A stretch of 42,280 bases of DNA from Deltaproteobacteria bacterium (GTDB lineage: Bacteria; Desulfobacterota; GWC2-55-46; UBA9637): positions 1 to 42,280 of the forward strand of contig JACQEJ010000131.1 of the NCBI GenBank assembly GCA_016200645.1, read 5' to 3'. A model generated the notes under the pieces. The model was not told the origin of the DNA, made no database searches, and saw nothing but the letters and a program-made list of their open reading frames with translations. Shown in pieces: positions 1-11,790 of this stretch (the first letter of the stretch is position 1; the number at the start of each line of letters is the position of its first letter). The position numbers and the translations under genes are program-made.

Positions 1-2
1 GC

Positions 3-83
3 TTTTGGGATATGCCGAGGCCAAAGGATAAAAAAGGGCTGGCTCTCGGCGCCCTTTTACGAGAGCGGGAGGAAGGGAGATGA
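3..83 (+). CDS. C-terminal part of a VapB/Phd-type antitoxin (start lies outside the window)
   Basis: Frame 3 reads FWDMPRPKDKKGLALGALLREREEGR* and its TGA (81-83) overlaps the ATG at 80 of the PIN gene (ATGA), as in antitoxin-toxin operons. Confidence 0.55.
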   Translation, partial: FWDMPRPKDKKGLALGALLREREEGR

Positions 84-511
84 TATTCTGGGATTCTTCC
101 GCCATAATCCCCTTATGTATTGACGAGCCGCAGACCAAGTCTGTCCGGCAGATAGCTGTGAAGGACAGCGCCTTAGCAGTCTGGTGGGGCAGCTTCATAG
201 AGTGCTGTTCAGCCTTTGCCCGCTTACGGCGCGAGGGATTTCTAAAACCCGACGAGGAAGACGGCGTGCGGCATCTTCTCACCCTTCTCTCGGATACATG
301 GACGGAGATTGAACCCTGCGAGGATATACGGGATATTGCAGGCAGGCTTCTTATGCTGCACCCTCTCCGCGCCGCAAATGCCTTGCAGCTTTCCGCTGCG
401 CTCGTATGGGCTGGGAAAAGGCCAAAAGGCCATTATTTCGTCTGTCTTGATTCAAAACTGAGAGATGCGGCAAGAAAAGAAGGATTTGCGCTGCTTCCCG
501 CCCAGATATAA
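80..511 (+). CDS. PIN-domain protein, VapC-like toxin
   Basis: 143 aa with N-terminal MIFWDSSAIIPL and later ANALQLSAALVWA...FVCLDSKLRDAARKEGF, typical of PIN folds. Confidence 0.8.
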   Translation: MIFWDSSAIIPLCIDEPQTKSVRQIAVKDSALAVWWGSFIECCSAFARLRREGFLKPDEEDGVRHLLTLLSDTWTEIEPCEDIRDIAGRLLMLHPLRAANALQLSAALVWAGKRPKGHYFVCLDSKLRDAARKEGFALLPAQI

Positions 512-518
512 TTTCCAT

Positions 519-1745
519 TCACTCATACCTCAAGCACTCCACCGGCGCCAATAAGGACGCCTTTCTTGCCGGATAAAAACCGAAGAATACCCCTACTGCC
601 GCTGAAAATCCGAATGACAGGAGAATCGCCATAGGTGATATGGCTATTCCCCATCCAGCGAAATGAGAGATGAACCATGAGCCTATAACGCCAAGAATAA
701 TTCCGATGGAGCCGCCGATAACGGCAAGCACCACCGCCTCTATCAAAAACTGCATGAGTATGTCCCCCCCCCGTGCGCCGACTGCCATGCGGATGCCTAT
801 CTCCCTCGTCCTTTCCGTAACCGACACCAGCATGATGTTCATAATGCCGATGCCGCCGACAATAAGAGAAACAGACGCTATGGAGCCGAGAAGGATGGAC
901 ATGATTTTTGCCGACTCCTCCGCAGCAGCCATCATCTCCGTGAGATTGCGGACAGTGAAATCATCCTCTCTGCCTGTTGGTATATGATGCCTCTGCCGCA
1001 AAAGCGCGGCAATGTTTTTTTCAGCGTCTTTAAGAGCCGTAGGAGAAACTGCCTTTACGATAATTATCCTCACCATGCCTGGAAAGGCTGTGCCGAAGAG
1101 TTTTTTCTGGGCAGTGGTAACAGGGATATAGATACTGTCGTCCTGGTCTTGGCCAATGGGCGATTGTCCTTTTCTGGATAAAACACCAATGACTTTAAAT
1201 GGTATTTTTTTTATCCTTATAATCTTTCCCAACGGGTCTTCGTCGCCGAAAAGATTTTCCACTACGGTCTTGCCGACCAACGCAACCTTTGTGGCGCCGT
1301 CAACATCCCTCTGGGTAAATATCGCGCCGGACTCAACAGGCCAATCCCTTATATCAAAAAAGCTCGGTGTTGTGCCGGTAATAACAGTGCTCCAGTTCTG
1401 GTTTCCGTAAACCACCTGCGCCGTGCCTGGAAGAAGAGGCGCGGCATAGGCCGCATCAGGCACCTCCTGGGCTATTGCCTTTGCATCATCCGAGGTGAGT
1501 GTGGGGGTTGATCCGAAACCCATCCTAAGCCCGCCGCTGGTGGCGGCCCCGGGGAGTATCATCAAAAGATTTGAGCCTATGCTCTCAATCTGTTTTGAAA
1601 TCTGCTCTCTCGCGCCTGAGCCCACGGATATCATTGCTATCACCGCAGCGACGCCTATGATGATGCCGAGCATGGTAAGCCCGGACCGCATCTTGTTTAT
1701 GCTCAAAGCATTGACGGCTATTTTTACGGTTGAGAGAGTGTTCAT
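519..1745 (-). CDS. MacB-like ABC transporter permease (MacB_PCD + FtsX domains)
   Basis: 408 aa; ALSINKMRSGLTMLGIIIGVAAVIAMISVGSGA at N-term and GGIGIMNIMLVSVTERTREIGIRMAVGAR at C-term. Confidence 0.92.
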   Translation of the reverse strand: MNTLSTVKIAVNALSINKMRSGLTMLGIIIGVAAVIAMISVGSGAREQISKQIESIGSNLLMILPGAATSGGLRMGFGSTPTLTSDDAKAIAQEVPDAAYAAPLLPGTAQVVYGNQNWSTVITGTTPSFFDIRDWPVESGAIFTQRDVDGATKVALVGKTVVENLFGDEDPLGKIIRIKKIPFKVIGVLSRKGQSPIGQDQDDSIYIPVTTAQKKLFGTAFPGMVRIIIVKAVSPTALKDAEKNIAALLRQRHHIPTGREDDFTVRNLTEMMAAAEESAKIMSILLGSIASVSLIVGGIGIMNIMLVSVTERTREIGIRMAVGARGGDILMQFLIEAVVLAVIGGSIGIILGVIGSWFISHFAGWGIAISPMAILLSFGFSAAVGVFFGFYPARKASLLAPVECLRYE

Positions 1746-2422
1746 TCATCCTTCACCACCTTTCCGTCCTTAAAATACACATGCCTGTCCGCATATGCTG
1801 CAATATCTGACTCATGGGTTACCATGACGATGGTAATGCCGTTTTCTTTGTTCAGTTTTGTAAACAGGGTCATGAGCTCGGCGCTGGCTTGGGAATCAAG
1901 ATTGCCGGTGGGCTCATCCGCCAGAATCAGGGCAGGGTTATTGATCAATGCCCTGGCTATGGCGACCCTCTGCTGCTGTCCGCCGGACAACTGGCTCGGT
2001 CTGTGATATGCCCTGTCTTCCAATCCTACAGATTTTAACGCAGCCAGCGCCCTTATTTTTCTGTCTTTTACCGGAGAGCCGTTGTATAAGAGCGGGAGTT
2101 CAACATTCTGGAGCGCGGACATGCGCTGGAGAAGATTGAAACTCTGAAACACAAAGCCTATCTTTTTATTGCGTATGCCTGCCAGCTTGTCTTTGCTGAG
2201 GCTTGCCACTTCCTGTCCATCCAGCAGATAATTGCCTGCAGTAGGTTTATCAAGACATCCGATAATATTCATAAATGTGGATTTGCCTGAGCCGGATGCT
2301 CCCATGACCGCCACGAATTCACCTTCATCTATGGCAAGGGAAACCCCCCTGACAGCATGAAAATCCACATTGCCCATTCTATATATCTTGACAAGATTCT
2401 CGACTTCTATCAGCGGCGACAT
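1742..2422 (-). CDS. ABC transporter ATP-binding protein (MacB/LolD type)
   Basis: Walker A GASGSGKST, signature LSGGQQQRVAIARAL, Walker B LILADEPTGNLD. Overlaps the permease gene by 4 bp. Confidence 0.95.
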   Translation of the reverse strand: MSPLIEVENLVKIYRMGNVDFHAVRGVSLAIDEGEFVAVMGASGSGKSTFMNIIGCLDKPTAGNYLLDGQEVASLSKDKLAGIRNKKIGFVFQSFNLLQRMSALQNVELPLLYNGSPVKDRKIRALAALKSVGLEDRAYHRPSQLSGGQQQRVAIARALINNPALILADEPTGNLDSQASAELMTLFTKLNKENGITIVMVTHESDIAAYADRHVYFKDGKVVKDE

Positions 2423-2427
2423 ATTTT

Positions 2428-3618
2428 TTATCGTAGGAATCCATGAGGAGGAGCGGATACCCCTTGGGCAGGTTTATTGCCGCTCTTTGCTGCGGACTCT
2501 AGAATAACCTCATCCCCTTCTTTAACATCCCCTTCTTTGATCTCTATAAAAGCGCCGTCACTGATGCCTGTTTTTATGGACACCGGTTTTAATTGACCGC
2601 CGCTTAAGAGCCATATCTTTTGGCCCTTTTCCTCTCTTGCCAGTTTTTGGCCTGCATCTTCTTGTTCCTTCGGCTTAAACCGCAGCGCTGCATTGGGAAC
2701 TTTAAGAACATCTTCCTTATGCGCGGTTACGATGGACACATTCGCGGTCATGCCCGGCTTTAACTTCAATTCCTTATTGGCCACTTCAATGATCACATCG
2801 TAGGTGACCACATTCTGGACAATAATCGGCGCATTGCGTATCTGGGATACAACCCCTTTGAAAACCAATTCGGGAAACGCGTCAACGGTAAACTTTGCCT
2901 CCTGACCTAATTTCACGGTTCCGATATCCGCCTCATCCACGCTGGTGTCAACCTGCATTTTTGTCAAATCCTTTGCAATGGTAAAGAGCGTCGGGGTCTG
3001 AAACGACGCTGCAACGGTCTGGCCGATGTCAACATTTCTGGAAATGACTATCCCGTCAACCGGCGATTTTATAATCGTGTATTCAAGATTTACTTCTGCA
3101 AGCTCCAAAGCCGCCCTATTCTGCTCCACCTGCGCTTCGGACGATTTCACCTGAGCCTCAGCAGAGAGATACGCCGCCTCTGCGCTGTCCAGATCGTTCT
3201 GCGCGGTAAGACCTTCTTTGAATAATTTTGACGACCTCTCAAACTTCTGTTTTTTGTCAACAAGGTCTGCGTTGGATTTTTCCAGATTGGCCTTTGCATT
3301 GAGCAGATTCGCCTTTGCCTGATCCCGCTGGGCAAGGAAGGTCTTCTGGTCAAGCGTAGCTATAACCTGCCCCTGCTTGACTACAGAATTAAAATCCGCA
3401 TGAAGCCCTTTGATGGTGCCTGAAACCTGACTGCCGACCTGCACCGTAACAACCGCATTGAGTGTGCCTGTTGCGGAAACCTTTGATTCTATAGAACCCC
3501 GCTCAATCTTTGCAGTTTTGTATTTTACCGCCTGATTATTCCCCTTGAGAAAAAAATACCAGACGCTAACGCCGACGGCTGCAAGGAGTAAAATAGCGAT
3601 GATTGTTTTTTTGAGCAT
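2428..3618 (-). CDS. MacA-like periplasmic adaptor (HlyD family)
   Basis: 396 aa; N-terminal TM, lipoyl/hairpin region, ARDQAKANLLNAKANLEKSNADL coiled coil; in operon with the ABC genes. Confidence 0.9.
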   Translation of the reverse strand: MLKKTIIAILLLAAVGVSVWYFFLKGNNQAVKYKTAKIERGSIESKVSATGTLNAVVTVQVGSQVSGTIKGLHADFNSVVKQGQVIATLDQKTFLAQRDQAKANLLNAKANLEKSNADLVDKKQKFERSSKLFKEGLTAQNDLDSAEAAYLSAEAQVKSSEAQVEQNRAALELAEVNLEYTIIKSPVDGIVISRNVDIGQTVAASFQTPTLFTIAKDLTKMQVDTSVDEADIGTVKLGQEAKFTVDAFPELVFKGVVSQIRNAPIIVQNVVTYDVIIEVANKELKLKPGMTANVSIVTAHKEDVLKVPNAALRFKPKEQEDAGQKLAREEKGQKIWLLSGGQLKPVSIKTGISDGAFIEIKEGDVKEGDEVILESAAKSGNKPAQGVSAPPHGFLR

Positions 3619-3632
3619 GTTTCCTCTCTTTT

Positions 3633-4127
3633 CTAGGTCTTCTTTATCCCTATAAAACTTGCGACACCCATTCCCACAAGCCCCGATATAATGGCGACAG
3701 CTCCGATGATTGTGAGATTAAACGCCCAATACAGGTGAAATACGCCGCCAAGATAGAGCATCCCCGAATGGAATACTGCGCCCACTAAAAAAAGAAGGCT
3801 CAATAATGCCTTGAAATTGGCAGGAATGGCAAGGCTTAAAAGCACCACGCCTGCGGCGATATTGAGCAGGGCTTCAAGATTGCCATGTCCGTGCGCGCCC
3901 TTGGCCATAGGTTTTTCAACCTTTAGATAATCAAGGATGCCGGTTAAAGCCTCTGCTGTGGAAGCGCCGGTTGGCTGCGTCTCCTGCTTTACCTTGTCCG
4001 CTGCCTGGCTAGCCTTCTCCATCGCCTGCTTGGTGATTCCGAAATGAGGCACCATGACCGTGGGCCCAAGCACAGCGGTAAACGCAAAATAGATAAATCC
4101 GAAAACGATATTGATTTTGCCGTTCAT
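3633..4127 (-). CDS. Integral membrane protein of unknown function
   Basis: 164 aa with several hydrophobic segments, directly upstream of the adaptor gene. Confidence 0.65.
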   Translation of the reverse strand: MNGKINIVFGFIYFAFTAVLGPTVMVPHFGITKQAMEKASQAADKVKQETQPTGASTAEALTGILDYLKVEKPMAKGAHGHGNLEALLNIAAGVVLLSLAIPANFKALLSLLFLVGAVFHSGMLYLGGVFHLYWAFNLTIIGAVAIISGLVGMGVASFIGIKKT

Positions 4128-4172
4128 AAGATAGTCCCTCCTTAATTAAAGACGATGACAGATAATAAAAGG

Positions 4173-4361
4173 TTACAACTTATAGCCTCCTTTTTCAGAT
4201 GTAGGGGCGACCCTTGTGGTCGCCCGCTCTTTGGAAGAGGCAAGCCACTCCCCTACATTTTCAGATGCGGCAACTTCGCGCCATTCTTCCTCGGTAAATG
4301 TCTTTTTTCCGTGAATCATAGCTGGAATGAGGCCGTGTCGTTCCGCCCATTCATGGCTCAT
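4173..4361 (-). CDS. Small hypothetical ORF with repeat-derived ends
   Basis: 62 aa; the middle (AMIHGKKTFTEEEWREVAASE) looks protein-like, but the C-terminus overlaps the GTAGGGG element and the start codon lies in the CTCATAG repeat. Confidence 0.3.
   Translation of the reverse strand: MSHEWAERHGLIPAMIHGKKTFTEEEWREVAASENVGEWLASSKERATTRVAPTSEKGGYKL
4201..4256. repeat. GTAGGGG...CCCCTAC MITE-like element
   Basis: Terminal inverted GTAGGGG/CCCCTAC with inner dyad GGGCGACCCTTGTGGTCGCCC. Confidence 0.75.
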
Positions 4362-4415
4362 AGTTCATGGCTCATAGCTCATGGCTGATAGTAAAAACTA
4401 TGAGCTATCAGCTAT
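4362..4415. repeat. Inverted heptamer tracts (CTCATAG/CTATGAG family)
   Basis: catagttcatggctcatagctcatggctgatag-taaaa-actatgagctatcagct. Confidence 0.85.
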
Positions 4416-7400
4416 TCTCATTATCCTCTTCATCCACTCTTTCATATCATCAAACACAGAATAGACAACCGGTATCACGAGCAGGGTTATTATAAGGCAT
4501 AAAACCTGGCCGCCGACCACTGCTATTGCCATGGATGCCCTGGACGCAGAGCCGTCACCCCTGCCCAATGCAACAGGAAGCATGCCTGCCACAATGGCAA
4601 GGGTTGTCATAAGAATCGGCCTTAATCTTACCCTGTTTGCCTCTATCTGCGCCTCATACAAAGCCATGCCTCTGCGTCTCAAGGTGTTGGTGTAATCCAC
4701 TACCAGTATTGCATTTTTTTTCACAACGCCTATCAAAACAAACATGCCCATAAAGCTGTAGATATTCAATGTGCTGCCTAACATGAGGAGGCTTAACAAG
4801 CCGAACGGAATACTCAGGAAAATAGATGCCATAATGGTTACCGGGTGCAGAAAACTTTCAAACTGCGCCGCAAGCACTATATATATAAAAATAAGGCTTA
4901 AAACAAACGCCAATATAAAATTGACGAATGCCTCCTTCATGAGCTTGCCTCTTCCGAGATATGATGTGCTGTATGCCGGAGGCATATTCATCTCCTTTAA
5001 TATGCCGTTGGCCTGATTTACGGCCTCGCCCAGCGGCTTATTGAAAAGATTGGATATGACGGTTATCTGCCGCTCCTGAGCATAGCGGTCTATCTGCGCC
5101 GGACTGGTACCGCTGGCAAGGGATGTAATATTGCTCAGCTTAACCAGATTGCCATCCGCGCCTGGCACAGTGAGATTTTCTATTTGCCTTGCATCTTTCC
5201 TGTAGTCAGCCGCAAGCCGCAATCGGACATTATACTGTTCATCCCCTTCCCTGAAAAGGCTTACCTTGTCGCCGCCGACCATTGTCCTCAAGCTTGAGGC
5301 AACGGTCTCTACCTTTACACCGAGGTCGGACGCCTTTTCCCTCTCTATCCGCACCTGCGTTTCAGGATGTCGGAGAGCCTGGCCGGTGTCAGTGTCGACA
5401 AAACCAGGAATGGCAGAGAGTCTCTTGATAAGCGTCCTTGAATACTCATCCAGTTTTTCCAGCTCAGGACCGCGTATGACAAGATTGAAAGGGGTTTGTT
5501 TGAAACCGCCGCCTGAAATAAGATTTATATTCTGGACGCTTAGCCTCAGCCCCGAAAATTTTTTCAGACGCTTCCTTGCATCCTGCATGATAGCCTGCTG
5601 GCTTCTTTTCCTCTCTGTAAGTTGTTTCAAGCCGACATAAACCGAGGCATCGGTTACATTTGATTGATACTGTCCCATCACGCCAATGGTAGTAAAGATG
5701 TGCTCCACCTCAGGGATTTTTCTCAACTCTGTTTCAATCTCTTTTACAATCTCATCGCTCTTTTCAAGAGATGAGCCGGGCGGCGTTTCAACGATTACCT
5801 CAAATTCGCTCATGTCGTCATCAACAATAAATTCGCCTTTTAAAAACTTCATGATCAATACAGGGGAGAAAAAGAGGGCAATGGCAAGGATGACGACAAT
5901 AGCTCTGTGACCAAGACACCACTTGAGCATTGCCATATAAGCCCGCTCCAGAAGGCTGTAAAAGAACGACTGCTTTGATGCACCCTTGTCGGAATTCTTC
6001 GGCGCCTTCAACAGGCGCGATGAGAGCATGGGCGTAAGCGTGAACGAGACGAGAAGCGATACGGCTATGGCCATAGTAGCGGTGATGCCGAAACTCTTAA
6101 AGAACATGCCCACAGTTCCGCCCATGAACGCAACCGGCAAAAATATGACAACGAGCGAAAGGGTTGTTGCCATGACAGCCAAAGCGATTTCCTTGGTGCC
6201 GCTTATGGCAGCGTCAAACGGGGATTTGCCCTCTTCCTCTATGTGCCGGAAGACATTTTCCAGCACGATGATCGCGTCGTCAATCACAATGCCCGTGCAT
6301 ACGGAAAGCGCAAGGAGCGTCATGTTATTGAGCGTAAAGCCCATATAACGCATGGCGGTAAAGGTGGCGATAATTGAAGTCGGAATGGCAAGCGCTGCGA
6401 TGAATGCGGTTCTGATGTTTCGTATAAAAAACAAGATGATCACGCTGGCAAGAAAACCGCCAAGAACCAGGTGCTCTTCAACCTGGGATACAGCACGTTT
6501 GATAAAACGGGATTGGTCTTTTACAATTTCAATGTTAATATCTTTCGGGAGGATATCTTTAAACTCTTTGAGTTTTTCCTTAACCCTGTCTGTAACTTCA
6601 ACCGTGTTTGTGCCCGACTGTTTTCTTATGAGGAGCGATACGGCATTATTCCCATCCAGGCGGGATAAGGTTCTTGGCTCTTCCTCGCCATCAAGGACAT
6701 AACCGATATCCTTTAATCTTACAGGCGCGCCTTTATAGTCTGCAACAATGAGGTTATTAAAATCATCAACCCTTTCAATACGCCCCATTGTCCTCAGGCC
6801 TTGTTCACGGCTTTGCCAGGTAAGCCTTCCGCCCGGTATTTCAATATTCTGTCTCGCAACAGCTTCTTTAACCTGCTGGATACTCAGGTTATATGTGGCA
6901 AGCCTATAGGGATTAACAAATATCTGTATCTCCCGCTTCCTATCGCCGACAAAGGATATATCGCCGACATCCTTTACTGTCTCAAGCTGGCGCTTTATCT
7001 TCTTGTCGGCAATCTCCGTTATTTCCCTGGCGGATCGTTTGCCGGAGACAACAATAGCCATAACGGGCGCGGCATCCGGGTCAAATTTTTCTATGGCAGG
7101 CGCATCTGTGCCTGGAGGAAAATCAGAGACAATGGTGGATACCTTTTCTCTTACCTCATTGGCTGCCACATTGATGTCCTTCTCCAGCACAAATGTGGCA
7201 TAGACCTGAGACTGTCCTTCAATGGTGGTGGAGCGGAGCTCGTCAATGCCGTTTATGGTATTGACAACTTCCTCTATCCTTTTGGTAATCTGGTTTTCTA
7301 TCTCTTCAGGGTTTGCGCCTTCAAGGGTTGTTGTTATTGTAATTGTAGGCAGATCTACCTTCGGGAATAAGTCAACGCCCAGCTCACGGTACGAGGCAAG

Positions 7401-7475
7401 CCCCAAAACCACAAGGCTCATCACAAGCATTGTGGCAAATACCGGTCTTCTTACACAGATTTCGTATAGTGACAT
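4398..7475 (-). CDS. RND efflux transporter permease (HAE1/AcrB-like)
   Basis: 1025 aa; MSLYEICVRRPVFATMLVMSLVVLGLASYRELGVDLFPKVDLP start, 12-TM architecture, GIVIDDAIIVLENV and GVVKKNAILVVDY motifs. Confidence 0.95.
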   Translation of the reverse strand: MSLYEICVRRPVFATMLVMSLVVLGLASYRELGVDLFPKVDLPTITITTTLEGANPEEIENQITKRIEEVVNTINGIDELRSTTIEGQSQVYATFVLEKDINVAANEVREKVSTIVSDFPPGTDAPAIEKFDPDAAPVMAIVVSGKRSAREITEIADKKIKRQLETVKDVGDISFVGDRKREIQIFVNPYRLATYNLSIQQVKEAVARQNIEIPGGRLTWQSREQGLRTMGRIERVDDFNNLIVADYKGAPVRLKDIGYVLDGEEEPRTLSRLDGNNAVSLLIRKQSGTNTVEVTDRVKEKLKEFKDILPKDINIEIVKDQSRFIKRAVSQVEEHLVLGGFLASVIILFFIRNIRTAFIAALAIPTSIIATFTAMRYMGFTLNNMTLLALSVCTGIVIDDAIIVLENVFRHIEEEGKSPFDAAISGTKEIALAVMATTLSLVVIFLPVAFMGGTVGMFFKSFGITATMAIAVSLLVSFTLTPMLSSRLLKAPKNSDKGASKQSFFYSLLERAYMAMLKWCLGHRAIVVILAIALFFSPVLIMKFLKGEFIVDDDMSEFEVIVETPPGSSLEKSDEIVKEIETELRKIPEVEHIFTTIGVMGQYQSNVTDASVYVGLKQLTERKRSQQAIMQDARKRLKKFSGLRLSVQNINLISGGGFKQTPFNLVIRGPELEKLDEYSRTLIKRLSAIPGFVDTDTGQALRHPETQVRIEREKASDLGVKVETVASSLRTMVGGDKVSLFREGDEQYNVRLRLAADYRKDARQIENLTVPGADGNLVKLSNITSLASGTSPAQIDRYAQERQITVISNLFNKPLGEAVNQANGILKEMNMPPAYSTSYLGRGKLMKEAFVNFILAFVLSLIFIYIVLAAQFESFLHPVTIMASIFLSIPFGLLSLLMLGSTLNIYSFMGMFVLIGVVKKNAILVVDYTNTLRRRGMALYEAQIEANRVRLRPILMTTLAIVAGMLPVALGRGDGSASRASMAIAVVGGQVLCLIITLLVIPVVYSVFDDMKEWMKRIMRIADSS

Positions 7476-7487
7476 AAATTTATAAGG

Positions 7488-7562
7488 CTATGGGCAATGG
7501 GCTATAGGCTATAGTTTTTTGTTTTTCCCCTATTGCCCCTCCCCTATTGCCTATTGCCTGTT
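7488..7562. repeat. Inverted heptamer tracts (GGGCAAT/CTATTGC family)
   Basis: gctatgggcaatgggctataggctatag ... cctattgcccctcccctattgcctattgcctg. Confidence 0.85.
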
Positions 7563-8706
7563 CTTTCCACCTTTGCTCCGTCAAATAACTGGTCAAGGCC
7601 GGTTGTGGCAACGATCTCTCCGGGCTTCACCCCTTCAGCAATCTCTACCATGCCTGCCTCACGGATACCGGTCTGTATCAGCCGTTCTCTGGCTGCGCCA
7701 TTGACAATCACATAGACCTTGTTTATGCCGACATAGGAATATACGGCATTCTCTGGAACAAAGGGGACATCTTTTTCCTCTTTCAGTTTGATAACAGCCC
7801 TGGCAAAAAAACCGGATTTCAATTTATTGCCTGGATTAGGCGCTTCAGCCTCAATGGAAAAAGTCCTGGTCTTTTCATCAATTGAGGGGCTTACGCGGAT
7901 AATCTTGCCAGGAAATGTCTCATTCGGATATGCATCTATATGGATAGCAATATCCTGGCCAACCTTTACCTGAGGGGCAAAAGGCTCCGGCACATTGCCA
8001 AGAAATTTCAGCGGATCATTCTTGACCAGTATAAAGAGCGGGGCTTTGTCCTTGAGCATCTCTCCCGCCGATACAAGCCTTTTTTTCACATAGCCTGTTA
8101 TAGGCGATCTTATTTCTGTATCCGCAAGCTGCTTCTTTGCCGCTTCAAGCTGCGCCTTTGTCTGATTTACCTGAGCATCCGCCTGCTTTAACTGGGCGTC
8201 TGCCACATCATACTGGGTCTGCACGGCATCACGCTGGCTTACAGAAACAACGCCTTCTGAGAAAAGGTTTGCATATCTCTTGAGATTTGTGCCGGCCTCC
8301 GTCCAGACAGCCTTTGCCCTTTCAAGGCTGCGGATATTGGTCTCCAGCGCAGCCTCGGCATTATCAAGATTTGCTCTGGCGTCTTTCTGGTCCAGTCTAA
8401 GCAGGAGCTCTCCTTCCTTTACCCTATCGCCGAGGTCGGCAAATATCTTTTCAATGGCGCCTGGGCTTTCATTGCCGACCGTAACCTCATCCCACGGCGC
8501 CAGTGTCCCTGTTGCCTCAATGGTCCTTTGAACAGTTTTGCCTATTGCGACTGCGGTATTTATTTTAAATACGCTTTCCCCTTTGTTCTCAGCCTTTTTT
8601 ACCGCCTCGTTTCCTTTGGAACAAGACACGAGAATCAGCGCGGCCGCCGCTATGCATATTGCGCTGAAAAAATATGTCATATTTGACTTATAAGACCTAT
8701 TTTTCA

Positions 8707-8707
<1 letters not shown>
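7544..8707 (-). CDS. RND periplasmic adaptor / membrane fusion lipoprotein
   Basis: 387 aa; lipobox-like LILVSC, GTLAPWDEVTVGNESPGAIEKIFADLGDRVKEGELLLRLD biotinyl-lipoyl region. Confidence 0.92.
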
Positions 8708-10034
<1,327 letters not shown>

Positions 10035-10038
<4 letters not shown>

Positions 10039-10670
10039 ACCCTCCTCCTCTCTATACCCTCAAAAAATATCTCCACAAATGTGTTTGCAACCTTTCTTAT
10101 AGGCATTTTGAAAAATTTCTTCATGCCGTAAACCTCCTGCGTCATGCTGTAATGAAGAACCATGCCCAGAAACGCCCTGGCTGCCAGATGGGCGTTTACC
10201 TTCTTGAATGTCCCGTCTTTTATAAGATTGTTGATATGCTTTGCCAGGTAATCCATTATTTCCAGCCCCCTTGTTTTTATAAATATATCGGAAAGATTAG
10301 ACCCTTCCAATGCGCTGAACATAAGCAGTTTCATAAATGTGGGGTTGTCCTCGTGCGTTTGCATAAGATAGGCGGCTATTTCTCTGAACACATCCCTCCC
10401 CGCTTTGCCTTCTAATTTTTTCATCATGAGCGACTGCCCCTGCCTGTCATTGCACTGCATGTCAATTATAGCAGAATAAAGGGCTTCTTTTCTGGCAAAA
10501 TGCCTGAAGATTATAGCCTCGCTGATCCCGGCCTTTTCCGCTATCTCCCTTGTAGTTGTCCCCTTGAAGCCCTTCTGCGAAAAAAGCCTCATGGCAACTT
10601 TTACAATCTGGCCGCTTCTCTCTTTCGCCGTCAATCTTTTTTTAGACATGGTTTTAGCTTTAAAGTTCAT
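10035..10670 (-). CDS. TetR-family transcriptional regulator
   Basis: HTH GFKGTTTREIAEKAGISEAIIFRHFARKEALYSAII. Start may be the internal ATG (MSKKRLTAKE) at 10649. Confidence 0.92.
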
Positions 10671-10677
10671 ATAAAGT

Positions 10678-10693
10678 TAGTAAGCGCTTACTA
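10678..10693. promoter_or_regulatory. Putative operator: 16-bp perfect palindrome TAGTAAGCGCTTACTA
   Basis: Lies between the divergent tetR and moxR genes, immediately upstream of the TetR start; form typical of TetR-family sites. Confidence 0.65.
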
Positions 10694-10778
10694 TATACGG
10701 CAGTATATATTTTGTCAAGTCTTAAAAATATGTTTTAATAATTTGACTGGCATGAATTGCTCTGATACAATTTTGCCA

Positions 10779-11717
10779 ATGGAAGAAACAATTCATGTTT
10801 CTGTAAAGATTGCTTCGCTGCAGAAAAACCTTGAAAAGATAATCAAAGGGAAGCCGGATGTTATCAAACAGGCGATAACAACCCTTATAGCCAAAGGGCA
10901 TTTGCTTATAGAAGACGTTCCCGGCATAGGCAAGACAACCCTTGCCCACGGGCTTGCCAGAAGTATAAACTGCACATTTCAGAGGATACAGTTTACAAGC
11001 GACCTCCTCCCCTCTGACATTACAGGCGTTACAATTTATAATCAGGAAAAGCATCTGTTTGAATTTAAACCCGGCCCTATCTTTGCCCATATTATACTGG
11101 CGGACGAGATAAACAGAACGACGCCGAAGACGCAGAGTTCTTTGCTTGAGGCAATGAATGACAGGCAGGTCTCTGTTGACAAGACAACCCATCCGCTGCC
11201 GGAGCCTTTCATGGTTATTGCAACGCAAAATCCGCTGGAATACGAAGGGACATATCCGCTGCCGGAGTCTCAGCTTGACAGGTTTATGATGAGGATACGG
11301 ATAGGCTATCCTGAAAGAGAGGCTGAAAAGAAAATACTTCTGTCTCCTTCCGGCGACCTTCAACCGCAGCATCTTGCCCCTGTCCTGTCCACAGATGAGG
11401 TAATACTCCTACAGACGATGGTGGATAAAATAAAGGTTGACGACGACCTGGTGAATTATATCCTTGCAATTGTAGATGCCACAAGAAAATCCGACAGACT
11501 GCGATTGGGCGTAAGCCCGCGCGGGGCCATGATGCTTTATCGCGCTGCGCAGGCATTCGCCCTCGTAGACGGCAGAACCTACTGTATTCCCGATGATATA
11601 AAAATGCTTTCCATATCTGTATTCAGCCACAGGGTGATTCAAACCGCGGAAGGAGAAACAGAAGATGTTGAAGCGCACATACAGGAGATAGTTGAAAATA
11701 TTGAAGCGCCGCTGTAG
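10779..11717 (+). CDS. MoxR-type AAA+ ATPase
   Basis: Start placed at the internal ATG of ORF 10500..11717 (MEETIHVSVKIASLQK; MNCSD at 10752 also possible). GHLLIEDVPGIGKTTLAHGLAR, HIILADEINRTTPKTQSSLLEAM. Confidence 0.93.
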   Translation: MEETIHVSVKIASLQKNLEKIIKGKPDVIKQAITTLIAKGHLLIEDVPGIGKTTLAHGLARSINCTFQRIQFTSDLLPSDITGVTIYNQEKHLFEFKPGPIFAHIILADEINRTTPKTQSSLLEAMNDRQVSVDKTTHPLPEPFMVIATQNPLEYEGTYPLPESQLDRFMMRIRIGYPEREAEKKILLSPSGDLQPQHLAPVLSTDEVILLQTMVDKIKVDDDLVNYILAIVDATRKSDRLRLGVSPRGAMMLYRAAQAFALVDGRTYCIPDDIKMLSISVFSHRVIQTAEGETEDVEAHIQEIVENIEAPL

Positions 11718-11790
11718 CTGATAGTTGATAGCTCATGGCTCATAGCCCATCGTCTTACATATCAGCTATGAGCTATGAGCTATGAGCTAT
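11718..11790. repeat. Inverted heptamer tracts (CTCATAG/CTATGAG family), second copy
   Basis: ctgatagttgatagctcatggctcatagccc ... atcagctatgagctatgagctatgagctat between moxR and DUF58; overlaps the DUF58 start codon. Confidence 0.85.

Noticed and set aside
4155-4388. ORF on + strand (77 aa, RGDPCGRPLFGRGKPLP)
   Set aside because: Its sequence is the translation of the palindromic repeat, with no other protein-like region.
6801-7370. 189-aa ORF on + strand antisense to the RND gene, and similar antisense ORFs across the window
   Set aside because: They lie opposite strongly recognisable genes and show no recognisable domains; long antisense ORFs are expected by chance.
10722-11372. 216-aa antisense ORF opposite moxR
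   Set aside because: Opposite a clear AAA+ ATPase gene; no recognisable domain.
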